Positions 55,740-64,000 of a DNA stretch of 64,000 bases are shown one piece after another. This DNA is from Pandoraea faecigallinarum. GTDB lineage: Bacteria; Pseudomonadota; Gammaproteobacteria; Burkholderiales; Burkholderiaceae. The DNA is taken from NCBI RefSeq assembly GCF_001029105.3, contig NZ_CP011807.3, positions 3,038,001-3,102,000 on the forward strand. The letters are read 5' to 3'. Position 1 is the first letter of the stretch. Every line of letters begins with the position of its first letter. The notes under the pieces were generated by a model, which had not been told where the DNA came from, did no database searches, and was given only the letters and a program-made list of their open reading frames with translations. The position numbers and the translations under genes are program-made.

Positions 55740-57893
55740 TTACTGCGCGTCGCCGCCTTCACGCCTGGCCAGCAGCGGACCGCCCTGCTTCTCTTCTTCG
55801 GTCAACGCCTTGTGCGACAGACGCAGGCGACCCTTGTCGTCCTGCTGGATCACCTTCACGCGCACGGCCTGACCTTCCTTGACGTACTCGTTGATGTCCT
55901 TGATGCGCTCGTTGGCGATTTCCGAGATATGCAGCAAGCCGTCCTTGCCCGGCAGCACCGAGACGATCGCGCCAAACTCAAGCAGCTTGAGCACAGTGCC
56001 GTCGTAGACCTGACCGACTTCGACTTCCACCGTAATCAGTTCGATACGGCGCTTCGCTTCGGCAATGCCTTCGGCGCTCGGGCTGGCAATGGTGACCACG
56101 CCATCGTCCGAGATATCGATGCTCGTACCGGTTTCTTCCGTCAGCGCACGAATCACCGAACCGCCCTTGCCGATCACGTCGCGGATCTTTTCCGGATTGA
56201 TCTTGATCGTGACCATGCGCGGCGCGAACTCCGACAGCTCCGTGCGGACACCGGACTGCGCTTCCGACATCTTGCCGAGGATGTGCAGACGGCCTTCCTT
56301 GGCTTGCGCCAGCGCGACCTGCATGATTTCCTTCGTGATGCCCTGGATCTTGATGTCCATCTGGAGCGCAGTCACGCCGTTCGACGTACCGGCCACCTTG
56401 AAGTCCATGTCGCCCAGGTGATCTTCGTCGCCGAGAATGTCGGTCAGCACGGCAAACTTGTTGCCTTCGAGGATCAGGCCCATGGCGATACCGGCGACCG
56501 GCGAGGTCAGCGGCACACCGGCGTCCATCATCGCGAGGCTGCCGCCGCAGACCGAAGCCATCGACGACGAACCGTTCGATTCGGTGATTTCCGACACGAC
56601 TCGCACGGTATAGCCGAAATCGTCGGCGCCCGGCAGGCACGCCACCAGGGCACGCTTGGCCAGACGGCCGTGACCGATTTCGCGACGCTTGGGCGAACCC
56701 ACGCGCCCCGTTTCGCCCGTCGAGAACGGCGGGAAGTTGTAGTGCAGCATGAAGCGATCACGGTACTCGCCTTGCAACGCGTCGATGATCTGCTCGTCGC
56801 TCTTGGTGCCCAGCGTGGCCACTACGAGTGCTTGCGTCTCGCCACGCGTGAACAGGGCCGAGCCATGAGCACGCGGCAGCACGCCGGTACGGATCGTGAT
56901 CGGACGCACGGTACGCGTGTCGCGACCGTCGATACGCGGCTCGCCAGCCAGAATCTGGCTACGCACGATCTTGGCTTCCAGATCGAACAGGATGTTGCCG
57001 ACTTCGATTTCGTCCGGTGCCGCTTCGCCCTTGGCGGCAGCGGCTTCGCCCAGCTTGGCGATGACGTCGGCGCTCACGGTACGCAGTTGTTGCGTACGGG
57101 CTTGCTTTTCGCGCGTTTGATAAGCAGCGCGCAGCGGACCTTCGGCCAATTCGGTCACTTGCGCGATCAGCGCGTCGTTCTTGGCGGCCGGGGCCCATTC
57201 CCACTCGGCCTTGCCACCGTCACGCACCAGATCGTGGATCGCGTTGATCGCCGTTTGCATTTGCTCGTGACCGAACACCACGGCGCCCAGCATCACGTCT
57301 TCCGGCAGTTCCTGCGCTTCCGATTCCACCATCAGCACAGCTTGCTCCGTTCCCGCGACAACCAGGTCGAGCTTCGACTTGGCAATCTGCTCACGCGACG
57401 GGTTCAGTACGTACTGGCTGTCGATGTAGGCAACGCGTGCAGCGCCGACCGGGCCGTTGAACGGCAGGCCCGAGATGGCCAGCGCGGCCGAAGCGCCGAT
57501 CAGGGCCGGGATGTCTGCCGGCACTTCCGGGTTCAGCGAGACGACCTGCACCACGACCTGGACTTCGTTGTAGAAGCCTTCCGGGAACAGCGGCCGGATC
57601 GGACGATCGATCAGGCGCGACGTCAGCGTTTCGTTTTCCGACGGACGGCCTTCACGCTTGAAGAAGCCCCCCGGGATCTTGCCGGCGGCGTAAGTCTTTT
57701 CCAGATAGTCGACCGTCAGCGGGAAGAAGTCCTGGCCAGCCTTGGCCTTCTTCGCGCCCACGACCGTGGCGAGCACCACGGTATCGTCCATGTCGACGAG
57801 CACGGCACCGGAGGCCTGGCGAGCAATCTCACCGGTCTCCATGCGAACCGTGTTTTGTCCCCACTGGAAAGACTTCACGACTTTATTGAACAT
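55740..57893 (-). CDS. pnp: Polyribonucleotide nucleotidyltransferase (PNPase)
   Basis: A 717-residue PNPase. Two RNase PH domains (about 1-230 and 310-555) flank a helical linker, followed by KH (about 555-615) and S1 (about 620-690) domains. [40 protein letters not shown] and [20 protein letters not shown] are diagnostic. It degrades RNA from the 3' end with phosphate and is part of the degradosome. I chose ATG 57893 with AGGAG upstream. The rpsO-pnp order is conserved. The gene is minus-strand, followed by its own terminator. Confidence 0.98.
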   Translation of the reverse strand: MFNKVVKSFQWGQNTVRMETGEIARQASGAVLVDMDDTVVLATVVGAKKAKAGQDFFPLTVDYLEKTYAAGKIPGGFFKREGRPSENETLTSRLIDRPIRPLFPEGFYNEVQVVVQVVSLNPEVPADIPALIGASAALAISGLPFNGPVGAARVAYIDSQYVLNPSREQIAKSKLDLVVAGTEQAVLMVESEAQELPEDVMLGAVVFGHEQMQTAINAIHDLVRDGGKAEWEWAPAAKNDALIAQVTELAEGPLRAAYQTREKQARTQQLRTVSADVIAKLGEAAAAKGEAAPDEIEVGNILFDLEAKIVRSQILAGEPRIDGRDTRTVRPITIRTGVLPRAHGSALFTRGETQALVVATLGTKSDEQIIDALQGEYRDRFMLHYNFPPFSTGETGRVGSPKRREIGHGRLAKRALVACLPGADDFGYTVRVVSEITESNGSSSMASVCGGSLAMMDAGVPLTSPVAGIAMGLILEGNKFAVLTDILGDEDHLGDMDFKVAGTSNGVTALQMDIKIQGITKEIMQVALAQAKEGRLHILGKMSEAQSGVRTELSEFAPRMVTIKINPEKIRDVIGKGGSVIRALTEETGTSIDISDDGVVTIASPSAEGIAEAKRRIELITVEVEVGQVYDGTVLKLLEFGAIVSVLPGKDGLLHISEIANERIKDINEYVKEGQAVRVKVIQQDDKGRLRLSHKALTEEEKQGGPLLARREGGDAQ

Positions 57894-58170
57894 TTGCACT
57901 CCTATATCGAATCGCGCGAATGCAGCAGCGGCGCGATATCGCTGCCGGGGTGATCCCGACGCCTTACAGGGGGGAGTGTTATGCCATTCCAGCGTTACCC
58001 GTCGAAAGATACGCTGGCGCACCTTTGAGACGACCCTGGAATGACACAAGCCCTGCTTGCCGACGAGGCCCCGTAAACCGGGAAAAGACCGAGAAAACCG
58101 GACGGGAATCCAGCTTGAGGGCTGGATGGCTTGCCCGAAAGTGCCATGTGGACATCGATCGGGCACCGCC
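57894..58170. other. rpsO-pnp intercistronic region
   Basis: About 340 bases between rpsO and pnp including the adjacent hairpin at 58171-58210. In E. coli this region holds an RNase III hairpin through which PNPase controls its own mRNA. I did not recognise a matching long hairpin close to pnp here. Confidence 0.45.
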
Positions 58171-58210
58171 CAAAAACAAAATGCCTGCATCAGCACGCTG
58201 ATACAGGCAT
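58171..58210 (-). terminator. Hairpin terminator after rpsO
   Basis: On the minus strand ATGCCTGTATCAGC pairs with GCTGATGCAGGCAT (one T-G pair) across 2 bases, and TTTTGTTTTT follows. A 14-bp stem next to a T-run supports termination, with partial readthrough to pnp expected. Confidence 0.88.
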
Positions 58211-58230
58211 CTCGTCGTAATCGCAATCGC

Positions 58231-58500
58231 TTACTTACGCAGGCCCAGCTTCTCGATCAGGGCGCGGTAGCGGTCCGCATCCTTGCCCTTGAGGTAGTCG
58301 AGCAGCTTACGACGACGGCTCACCATGCGCAGCAGACCGCGGCGGCTGTGGTGATCCTTCATGTGTGCCTTGAAGTGCGGGGTCAGTTCGTTGATGCGCG
58401 TGGTGAGCAGCGCAACCTGAACTTCGGGGGAGCCGGTGTCATTTGCGGCGCGGGCGAATTGCGCCACGACTTCCGACTTCTTGATATCTGCGTTCGACAT
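58231..58500 (-). CDS. rpsO: 30S ribosomal protein S15
   Basis: An 89-residue S15. [22 protein letters not shown] and [23 protein letters not shown] are characteristic, the latter containing the rRNA-binding helix. It binds 16S rRNA early in 30S assembly and can repress its own mRNA. Length and start are standard. It sits upstream of pnp as in most proteobacteria. Confidence 0.98.
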   Translation of the reverse strand: MSNADIKKSEVVAQFARAANDTGSPEVQVALLTTRINELTPHFKAHMKDHHSRRGLLRMVSRRRKLLDYLKGKDADRYRALIEKLGLRK

Positions 58501-58797
58501 TTTCTTTCCTTTGGATACACGCGGTCACGGAAGAATGGCCGTGCCGTGAACTTACAAAAACACGTACGTTGCCGTACATAAACAAAACTGCAAGTGCGCG
58601 ATTATACGGGAACTGCCCCCCTGCCGCCACTTTTTTCCACGCTGTGCCGCAACAGACGGGCCTAAACACCCGATCGGGACATCGAAAAAGCGGAAATCGC
58701 GCGAACAATCCACGAAAATCGCGAGAATTGTCTAGAATTTTCCGACAAATCGACGCCTCACCCCGCGCCGTTCACGTCGGCACATCGCACCGGCGCG
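58501..58797. other. rpsO upstream region
   Basis: About 300 bases. On the minus strand TATAAT (58606-58601) is a good -10 for rpsO, with only a poor -35 (TGGCGG) 17 bases away. Nothing else was recognised. Confidence 0.5.
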
Positions 58798-60072
58798 TCA
58801 GCGCTGACGCGCCATCCGGCAGGTACTCGGCAATGCGACCTTGTTCGCGGGCAATTCCATCACCGTGCGAAAGCCATACCCGGAGCCCTCGTTGTCGAAT
58901 TTCACGTTCGGCTCCCCGGCGTGGCGCATCACCGAGACGTACAACGGCTCGATCATCTGGTGGTCGTTGGCGCGCATCCACGCATCCGCAGGCGCCTCGC
59001 GAACGCGCCGGTTCTCGAGCGCCCGCGCCACGGTCGTCACGTCGGTCGTGCCCGCCTGTTCGAGCGCGGCTGCGATCATGTCGATCATCACGCTCATGCG
59101 CAGCAGCGGATAGTCGTCGCGCGCCTCGGGGTAACGCGCGCGGAACGCCTTGTAGTACGCATCCGAGGCCTCGCCTCCCACGTTCGGGTGCCACTCGGCT
59201 ACCGCGTACACGCGTCCGACGCCCGCGTCGCCCAAGGCTGCCGGCGCCCCCAATGCGTTGCCGTAGAAGGTGTAGAACTTGAGCTCCATGCCCTGCTCGC
59301 GCGCCGCCTTGACCAACAGCGTCAGATCGTTACCCCAACTGCCGGTCACGACCGTATCGGCGCCCGATGCCCGGATGCGCGCCAGATACGGAGTGAAGTC
59401 CTTCACGCGTCCCACCGGGCTGAATTGTTCGCCCACGATCTGCACGTCGGGACGCTTCGCGCCGATCATCTGTCGCGCGAGCCCCGCAACCTGACGGCCA
59501 AAGCTGTAATCCTGATTGAGGAGGTAGACCTTCTGGATGCTGTCGTCCTGCCGGATCGCCTCCGTCAACGCCTGCATGCGCATGGCGGCGTTCGCGTCGA
59601 ACGCGAAATGCCAGAAGCTGCACTGCTCGTTGGTGAGCGCCGTGTCGACGGCCGAATAGTTGAAGAACAACATGCGCTGGCCCGGTTCGCGGGCGTTTCG
59701 CTTGTTGACGGCATCGATCAGCGCCGACGCCACAGCCGAACTGTTCCCCTGCAGGACGAAGGGAATACCGAGATCGCCGGCCGCCTTGAGTTGCACGAGG
59801 CTGTCCTCGACGGCGCCCTTGCTATCGAAAACGGTCAGTTCCAACGGATGCGCGCCATCGCGCAACTTCACACCGCCGCGCGCATTGACGCGATCGATGG
59901 CAAACCGCAGATTGCGCTCGACCATCGCCCCGGCGTTGCCGAACGGCCCGCTCATCCCTTCGATCAGGGCGAGGCGAATCGGCGGCGCAGCGTGCGCCAT
60001 ACCGGCGACGGCCAGCAAACCGCAGGTACAAAGAACGGCGCAGATACGCGAAAGCAAGGCTTGAGATTTCAT
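58798..60072 (-). CDS. Branched-chain amino acid ABC-type substrate-binding protein
   Basis: A 424-residue periplasmic type I binding protein. An N-terminal signal peptide (about 1-29, ending AHA) precedes IRLALIEGMSGPFGNAGAM, a typical LivJ/HAAT-family opening. VFDSKGAVEDSLVQLKAA, LNQDYSFGRQVAGLARQM and GWEAA-like EWHPNVGGEASDAYYKAF also fit. The ligand is unknown; this family binds many compounds besides amino acids. No permease or ATPase gene is nearby, so it is an orphan component. I chose ATG 60072 because it puts the signal peptide at the N-terminus. Confidence 0.88.
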   Translation of the reverse strand: MKSQALLSRICAVLCTCGLLAVAGMAHAAPPIRLALIEGMSGPFGNAGAMVERNLRFAIDRVNARGGVKLRDGAHPLELTVFDSKGAVEDSLVQLKAAGDLGIPFVLQGNSSAVASALIDAVNKRNAREPGQRMLFFNYSAVDTALTNEQCSFWHFAFDANAAMRMQALTEAIRQDDSIQKVYLLNQDYSFGRQVAGLARQMIGAKRPDVQIVGEQFSPVGRVKDFTPYLARIRASGADTVVTGSWGNDLTLLVKAAREQGMELKFYTFYGNALGAPAALGDAGVGRVYAVAEWHPNVGGEASDAYYKAFRARYPEARDDYPLLRMSVMIDMIAAALEQAGTTDVTTVARALENRRVREAPADAWMRANDHQMIEPLYVSVMRHAGEPNVKFDNEGSGYGFRTVMELPANKVALPSTCRMARQR

Positions 60073-60236
60073 CGAGGCCCCAATAGTGTCTCGGCGCGCA
60101 TCATAACGTCCACGCCCCGGTGCGGCAAGCCGAGGCACCCCACGATGCGGAACAGCGGCGGTATCCTACCGAAAAAGCCACAATCGTTTTCTCTCGCGCA
60201 ATGTTTGCGGAATTTCCCATCATCACGAGGCCAATC

Positions 60237-60839
60237 ATGACGTATCGTTCTCAATCGCGTTCGGATACTTTTCAGACGTCCACCGAAAGTCGCCCGGGCG
60301 ACGCGCGGCTTGCGCACGCATCGCGTCGGATGGCACGTGCGCCGGTGCGCTGGCTGGCCGCGGGCGCGCTGACACTCACCCTGACGGCGTGCTACACGCC
60401 GCCCTGGCAGACGCTGCCGTCCATGGTTTCGCAAGCCGACGTACAGGCGCAACTCGGCAAACCGAAGGAGGCGTACCCGTTGACTCCTGGTGTTACGCGC
60501 TGGCTGTATCCCACGAAGCCGTTCGGCGAGGAAACGATCGCCGCCGACTTCGATGCGCAAGGTCGCCTGCTGGGAACGACGCAAGTTCTGTCCATGCAGG
60601 AGTTCAACAAGGTCGAAATCGACAAGTGGACGAAGACCGATGTGCTGCATCACTTCGGCGAACCTGTCGAGACGTCGGCATTTCCGCTGATGAAACGCGA
60701 GGTCTGGACGTATCGCTTCAAGCAGGACGACGTGTGGTTCTCGATGATGAACTTCTACTTCGACCCGGACGGCATCGTCAAAACGACGCAAATCAGCCCC
60801 GATCCGCTGCACGAGAAGCGGGACAACACTTTGTTCTGA
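60237..60839 (+). CDS. BamE/SmpA-like outer membrane lipoprotein
   Basis: A roughly 200-residue lipoprotein. The lipobox LTAC places the modified cysteine at residue 52 from ATG 60237. From the alternative ATG at 60330 it would be at residue 21, a more usual signal length, so 60330 may be the true start. The mature part has two similar modules (VSQADVQAQLGKPKEAYPLT and WTKTDVLHHFGEPVETSAFP), like tandem BamE/SmpA folds. A role in outer membrane assembly is possible but not shown. Confidence 0.78.
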   Translation: MTYRSQSRSDTFQTSTESRPGDARLAHASRRMARAPVRWLAAGALTLTLTACYTPPWQTLPSMVSQADVQAQLGKPKEAYPLTPGVTRWLYPTKPFGEETIAADFDAQGRLLGTTQVLSMQEFNKVEIDKWTKTDVLHHFGEPVETSAFPLMKREVWTYRFKQDDVWFSMMNFYFDPDGIVKTTQISPDPLHEKRDNTLF

Positions 60840-60914
60840 ATACGGGAGAGGGCACGTTCGCACACGGGCACGAACAGCGCTTGCACGGCCCGCGCCGTCC
60901 TGCGCCGGGATAAG

Positions 60915-60956
60915 CGAAAACGCCCGCCCCCGGCGAGCGGTGTGCGAGCGTTTTCG
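60915..60956. terminator. Bidirectional terminator between lipoprotein gene and leuA
   Basis: CGAAAACGC and GCGTTTTCG form a 9-bp stem around a GC-rich core (60915-60923 and 60948-60956). Its A- and T-rich arms allow function on both strands for the convergent genes. Confidence 0.6.
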
Positions 60957-61073
60957 TTGCATTTTCGCGCCGTGCCCCCGAGCCGTCTGCATCGACGCAT
61001 CGAGGCATCGGGACATGCGATTCATGGCAAGCAATCCCTTGCGGCTACCTCACGAAGGTCGCCGGCGTCCGGA

Positions 61074-62618
61074 TCACGGCGTCAGTTGCGGATTGAGCTT
61101 TTCGGCCTTCGAGTACAACTTGTTGAGCGCCGACAGATACGCCTTGGCCGATGCCGCCACGATGTCCGGGTCCGTACCCACGCCGTTGACGATACGGCCG
61201 GCCTTCGACAGACGCACCGTCACTTCGCCCTGCGATTGCGTACCGGTCGTGATCGCGTTGACCGAATACAGCAGTTGTTCGGCACCGCTTCGCACTTGCG
61301 ATTCGATGGCATTGAGCACAGCGTCGACCGGGCCGTTGCCGTCGGATTCGCCCACGAGTTCCTTGCCCTGCGCGGTGAACACCACACGCGCGCTCGGACG
61401 CTCGCCCGTCTCGGAATGCTGCGCCATCGAAACGAGGTAGAAATGCTCGCCGCCTTCGGCCTGCGCTTCGTTCGAGACGATGGCCAGAATGTCCTCGTCG
61501 AAAATCTCGGCCTTCTGATCGGCGAGTTCCTTGAAGCGGGCGAACGCGGCATTCACGTCCTGCTCCGATTCCATCTCGATGCCCAGTTCCTGCAAGCGCT
61601 GCTTGAATGCGTTGCGGCCCGAGAGCTTGCCCAGCACGATCTTGTTCGCGGTCCAGCCCACATCTTCCGCGCGCATGATTTCGTAGGTGTCGCGCGCCTT
61701 GAGCACGCCGTCCTGGTGAATGCCGGAGGCGTGTGCGAACGCGTTGGCGCCCACGACTGCCTTGTTCGGCTGCACGTTAAAGCCGGTGATCTGCGAGACG
61801 AGCTTCGACGCCGGCACGATCTGTGTCGTATCGATGCCCAGATCGAGACCGAAGTAATCCTTGCGGGTCTTGAGCGCCATCACGACTTCTTCGAGCGACG
61901 TGTTACCGGCGCGCTCGCCCAGTCCGTTGATCGTGCACTCGATCTGACGCGCGCCGCCGAGTTGCACACCCGCGAGCGAATTCGCAACCGCCATGCCCAG
62001 GTCGTTATGGCAGTGCACCGACCAGACGGCCTTGTCCGAATTCGGCACGCGCTCACGCAACGTACGCACCAATTGGCCGTAGAGTTCCGGCACGCCGTAG
62101 CCGACCGTGTCGGCCACGTTAATGGTGGTCGCCCCCTCGTCGATCACCGCTTCCAGCACCCGGCACAGGAAGCCCAGATCCGAACGGCTGCCGTCTTCCG
62201 GCGAAAATTCGATGTTGTCCGTGAATTGACGCGCGTAACGCACGGCAAGCTTCGCCTGCTCGAACACCTGATCCGGTGTCATGCGCAGCTTCTTCTCCAT
62301 GTGAAGCGGCGACGTGGCGATGAAGGTGTGGATACGCGACGAGTTCGCCCCCTTGAGCGCTTCGGCGGCACGGGCGATGTCACGGTCGTTGGCGCGGGCC
62401 AGCGAGCAAACCGTGCTGTCCTTGACAATGCCGGCGATTGCCTGAATGGCTTCGAAGTCACCGTTCGAGCTGGCGGCGAAGCCGGCTTCGATGACGTCCA
62501 CGCGCAGGCGCTCCAGTTGACGGGCGATGCGGATCTTTTCGTCGCGCGTCATCGATGCGCCCGGCGACTGTTCGCCGTCGCGTAGCGTCGTATCGAAAAT
62601 GATCAGCTTGTCAGCCAT
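61074..62618 (-). CDS. leuA: 2-isopropylmalate synthase
   Basis: A 514-residue Leu[17 protein letters not shown] at the start, [23 protein letters not shown] [20 protein letters not shown] and [15 protein letters not shown] are HMGL-like catalytic motifs. The C-terminal regulatory domain (about 390-510) carries the leucine feedback site. It condenses acetyl-CoA with 2-oxoisovalerate in the first committed step to leucine. I chose ATG 62618, preceded by CAGGAG. It is downstream of pssA and the LysM gene, a neighbourhood typical of Burkholderiales. Confidence 0.98.
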   Translation of the reverse strand: MADKLIIFDTTLRDGEQSPGASMTRDEKIRIARQLERLRVDVIEAGFAASSNGDFEAIQAIAGIVKDSTVCSLARANDRDIARAAEALKGANSSRIHTFIATSPLHMEKKLRMTPDQVFEQAKLAVRYARQFTDNIEFSPEDGSRSDLGFLCRVLEAVIDEGATTINVADTVGYGVPELYGQLVRTLRERVPNSDKAVWSVHCHNDLGMAVANSLAGVQLGGARQIECTINGLGERAGNTSLEEVVMALKTRKDYFGLDLGIDTTQIVPASKLVSQITGFNVQPNKAVVGANAFAHASGIHQDGVLKARDTYEIMRAEDVGWTANKIVLGKLSGRNAFKQRLQELGIEMESEQDVNAAFARFKELADQKAEIFDEDILAIVSNEAQAEGGEHFYLVSMAQHSETGERPSARVVFTAQGKELVGESDGNGPVDAVLNAIESQVRSGAEQLLYSVNAITTGTQSQGEVTVRLSKAGRIVNGVGTDPDIVAASAKAYLSALNKLYSKAEKLNPQLTP

Positions 62619-62942
62619 GATTTGCTCCTGTGGGGGTCTCGTAGGGTTCGGTTTGTTCTTGATGTCCGGCGAAGGTGCCTGCGCGGGCTGAAGCCTGCGG
62701 GGCCACGGCCGTCGGTGGCGGACAACTACCGGGAGGGAATCAGCGCGCGACGCGCGCAGGCATGGCCGGCCCGAAGGCGGAGTAACGGCATGGCATTGGC
62801 GGTGCGTGAGGAAAGGCCCGGAGCCGGGATGGCGCCTGAAATCATGAGCGCCAATATAGTCGCAATCGGGGGTTTTCGCAACGCGGGAGACGGGCGGCAA
62901 GCCCCGTGGAAGGCCGGGCTGGAAGTCGTCGGACGAAGTCGG
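62619..62942 (-). other. leuA leader and upstream gap
   Basis: A 324-base gap before leuA. It contains the promoter at 62881-62853 and a leader of about 230 bases. A 21-codon frame (62791-62726) in the leader starts [11 protein letters not shown], with three Leu codons (TTA, CTC, CTT) rarely used in this GC-rich genome. No T-run terminator was seen in the leader. Whether the small frame is translated is unknown. Confidence 0.4.
62853..62881 (-). promoter_or_regulatory. Probable leuA promoter
   Basis: On the minus strand TTGCGA (62881-62876), a 17-base spacer and TATATT (62858-62853). The start would be near 62846. Confidence 0.55.
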
Positions 62943-63428
62943 TTACAGCGGCGGAATACGCAGCATCTGCCCCGGGTAGATTTTGTCGGGACTGGAGAGC
63001 ATTGGCTTGTTGGCTTCGAAGATAGCGTTGTACTTATTGGCGTCGCCGTATTCGGATTTGGAGATCGCCGAGAGCGTGTCGCCCGATTTGACGGTGTAGT
63101 ACTTCGCCTCGGCCGAGGCCGCCGTCGAGACGGACATCTGGTCGTCGACCGTCTTCACGCCCCTCACATTGCCGCAGCACAGCAGGATCTTTTCCTTGGT
63201 GGCCTGATCGGCGGCAACCCCGTACACCTTGACCGTGCGCGTTGCGCCGTCGAATTCGGCATCGAGCCCGGTCGCCTCCAGTCCTTGAGACCTGATGTAA
63301 TTCTCGATGGCCTCGCCCGCCGCGCGATTCGCGGCATCGGCGTCGGGGCCGGGCGCCGGCGGCTCTGCCGCGTGTGCCTTGCCCAGGAGCGCTTCGCCCG
63401 CATCCATCACGAAGTCCAGAATGCCCAT
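62943..63428 (-). CDS. kbp: BON-LysM protein (potassium-binding protein Kbp/YgaU)
   Basis: A 161-residue protein. A BON domain (about 35-100, GLEATGLDAEFDGATRTVKV) is followed by a LysM domain (about 110-159, YYTVKSGDTLSAISKSEYGD and YPGQMLRIPPL). E. coli Kbp/YgaU has the same order and senses potassium. It lacks a clear signal peptide, as Kbp does. Length is close to that of Kbp (149). It lies between pssA and leuA in a conserved region, with independent regulation likely. Potassium binding is inferred from family. Confidence 0.9.
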   Translation of the reverse strand: MGILDFVMDAGEALLGKAHAAEPPAPGPDADAANRAAGEAIENYIRSQGLEATGLDAEFDGATRTVKVYGVAADQATKEKILLCCGNVRGVKTVDDQMSVSTAASAEAKYYTVKSGDTLSAISKSEYGDANKYNAIFEANKPMLSSPDKIYPGQMLRIPPL

Positions 63429-63593
63429 GATTTCTCCTTTGTCACGTTGAACTCACGTCGAACTATGGAAACGGCGCCGGGTCCGGCCCGATCGAGCCGG
63501 CCAACCCGGGCCACAGGGGTACTTCGATGACCGCCACCGTCAAGATTAGCGCATCCTGACGATGTCATGCCTGACAACTCTGACAGGTCGATG

Positions 63594-63625
63594 TGACAGG
63601 GGGCGTACCGGGACGCCCCTTGTCA
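63594..63625 (-). other. Stem-loop after pssA, without T-run
   Basis: TGACAGGGGGCGT and ACGCCCCTTGTCA form a 13-bp stem with one G-T pair across 6 bases, seven bases after the pssA stop codon. No T-run follows on either strand. It may protect the pssA mRNA end. Confidence 0.6.
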
Positions 63626-63632
63626 GACTCGC

Positions 63633-64000
63633 TTACTCGTCGACTTCGCCGAAAATCCGCTGCCGACGCCCCTTCACGAAGCGGAACGCCCACAGCACGT
63701 AGCCCGACACGCTATACACGCAGAACATGCCGAACAGGGCCAAAGGCGGGTCCGAGGACACCAGAATGAAGCCGACCATGAACAGCAGCACCACACCGAA
63801 CGACACGCGCTGGCGCACGTCGAGCGCCTTGCCGCTGTAAAACGGCGCGTTCGACACCATCGACATGCCGGCGTAAATCGTCAGGAAAAATGCCACCCAG
63901 GGCATCCAGTAGACGTTCACCGGCAGCTTGTTGTCGATCGTGATCCAGACAAAGCCGGCAATCAGCGCTGCGGCCGCCGGGCTGGCAAGCCCCTGGAAGA
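63633..64000 (-). CDS. pssA: CDP-diacylglycerol-serine O-phosphatidyltransferase, C-terminal part
   Basis: The last 122 residues of a membrane protein whose start lies beyond the window. The visible part begins FQGLASPAAAALIAGFVWIT and continues with MPWVAFFLTIYAGMSMVSNAP, then four hydrophobic segments. This matches the C-terminal half of PssA, which makes phosphatidylserine from CDP-diacylglycerol and serine. The catalytic CDP-alcohol phosphatidyltransferase motif itself is outside the window. The place beside leuA is typical of Burkholderiales. Confidence 0.85.
   Translation of the reverse strand, partial: FQGLASPAAAALIAGFVWITIDNKLPVNVYWMPWVAFFLTIYAGMSMVSNAPFYSGKALDVRQRVSFGVVLLFMVGFILVSSDPPLALFGMFCVYSVSGYVLWAFRFVKGRRQRIFGEVDE

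Noticed and set aside
55668..57953. Long open frame opposite pnp, and another opposite leuA (60942-62585)
   Set aside because: Same GC-driven antisense effect; no family resemblance and no ribosome-binding site.

Overview
The window looks like chromosomal DNA of a high-GC betaproteobacterium of the Burkholderiaceae, most likely Pandoraea or a close relative. The evidence is the core gene order thrS-infC-rpmI-rplT-pheS-pheT-ihfA-merR, the pssA/leuA neighbourhood, a DUF3717 gene, a monofunctional RelA with the EFDD motif, and protein sequences that read like Burkholderia/Pandoraea homologues. The genus is an inference; nothing was searched. No prophage, CRISPR array or plasmid backbone was seen. 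The only mobile element recognised is one IS1182-type insertion sequence.

Region by region: (1) 1-11,400 is rich in cyclic-di-GMP genes: a truncated GAF-GGDEF protein, a PAS-PAS-GAF-GGDEF-EAL protein, a DctB-like sensor fused to GGDEF, and a cache-GGDEF-EAL protein. Among them lie a TMEM175-like membrane protein, a small S4 RNA-binding protein, a DUF3717 gene under a near-perfect LexA box, rubredoxin and small hypotheticals. (2) 11,700-19,600 (minus strand) is the translation block thrS, infC (ATC start), rpmI, rplT, pheS, pheT, ihfA and a MerR regulator. (3) 19,800-23,650 holds tRNA-Val, relA, a RidA protein and an alpha/beta hydrolase. (4) 23,800-31,950 is acyl-CoA and ketone-body metabolism: 3-hydroxybutyrate dehydrogenase, scoAB, a PAS-LuxR regulator, a thioesterase, a frameshifted TRAP binding protein, an SDR, ETF-ubiquinone oxidoreductase and a MliC-like protein. 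(5) 31,996-33,604 is the IS, inserted in a terminator hairpin with a 20-bp duplication. (6) 33,700-44,800 holds aroC, a fused LplT/PlsC protein, a CBS protein, metY, a hydrolase, a DUF962 protein, a YihY protein, WrbA, a DUF2069 protein and an FAD-linked dehydrogenase. (7) 44,900-53,000 holds a strong promoter and structured leader before a free-standing MgtC-C-terminal-like protein, a MerR regulator with its operator, an MFS transporter, mtfA, rpmE2, an ArnT-like transferase and a MATE transporter. (8) 53,200-64,000 holds glucarate dehydratase, a four-tRNA cluster, pnp and rpsO, a branched-chain-type binding protein, a BamE-like lipoprotein, leuA, a BON-LysM protein and the 3' part of pssA.

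The observations I judge most worth pursuing are the LexA box overlapping the -10 of the DUF3717 gene, the 44,950-45,535 leader (promoter, hairpins, internal terminator) before the MgtC-like ACT gene, and the IS that split a bidirectional terminator and carries inward-facing terminators at both ends. I found no clearly new multi-gene system. The candidates are regulatory or single-gene, and all functional statements rest on motif reading only.
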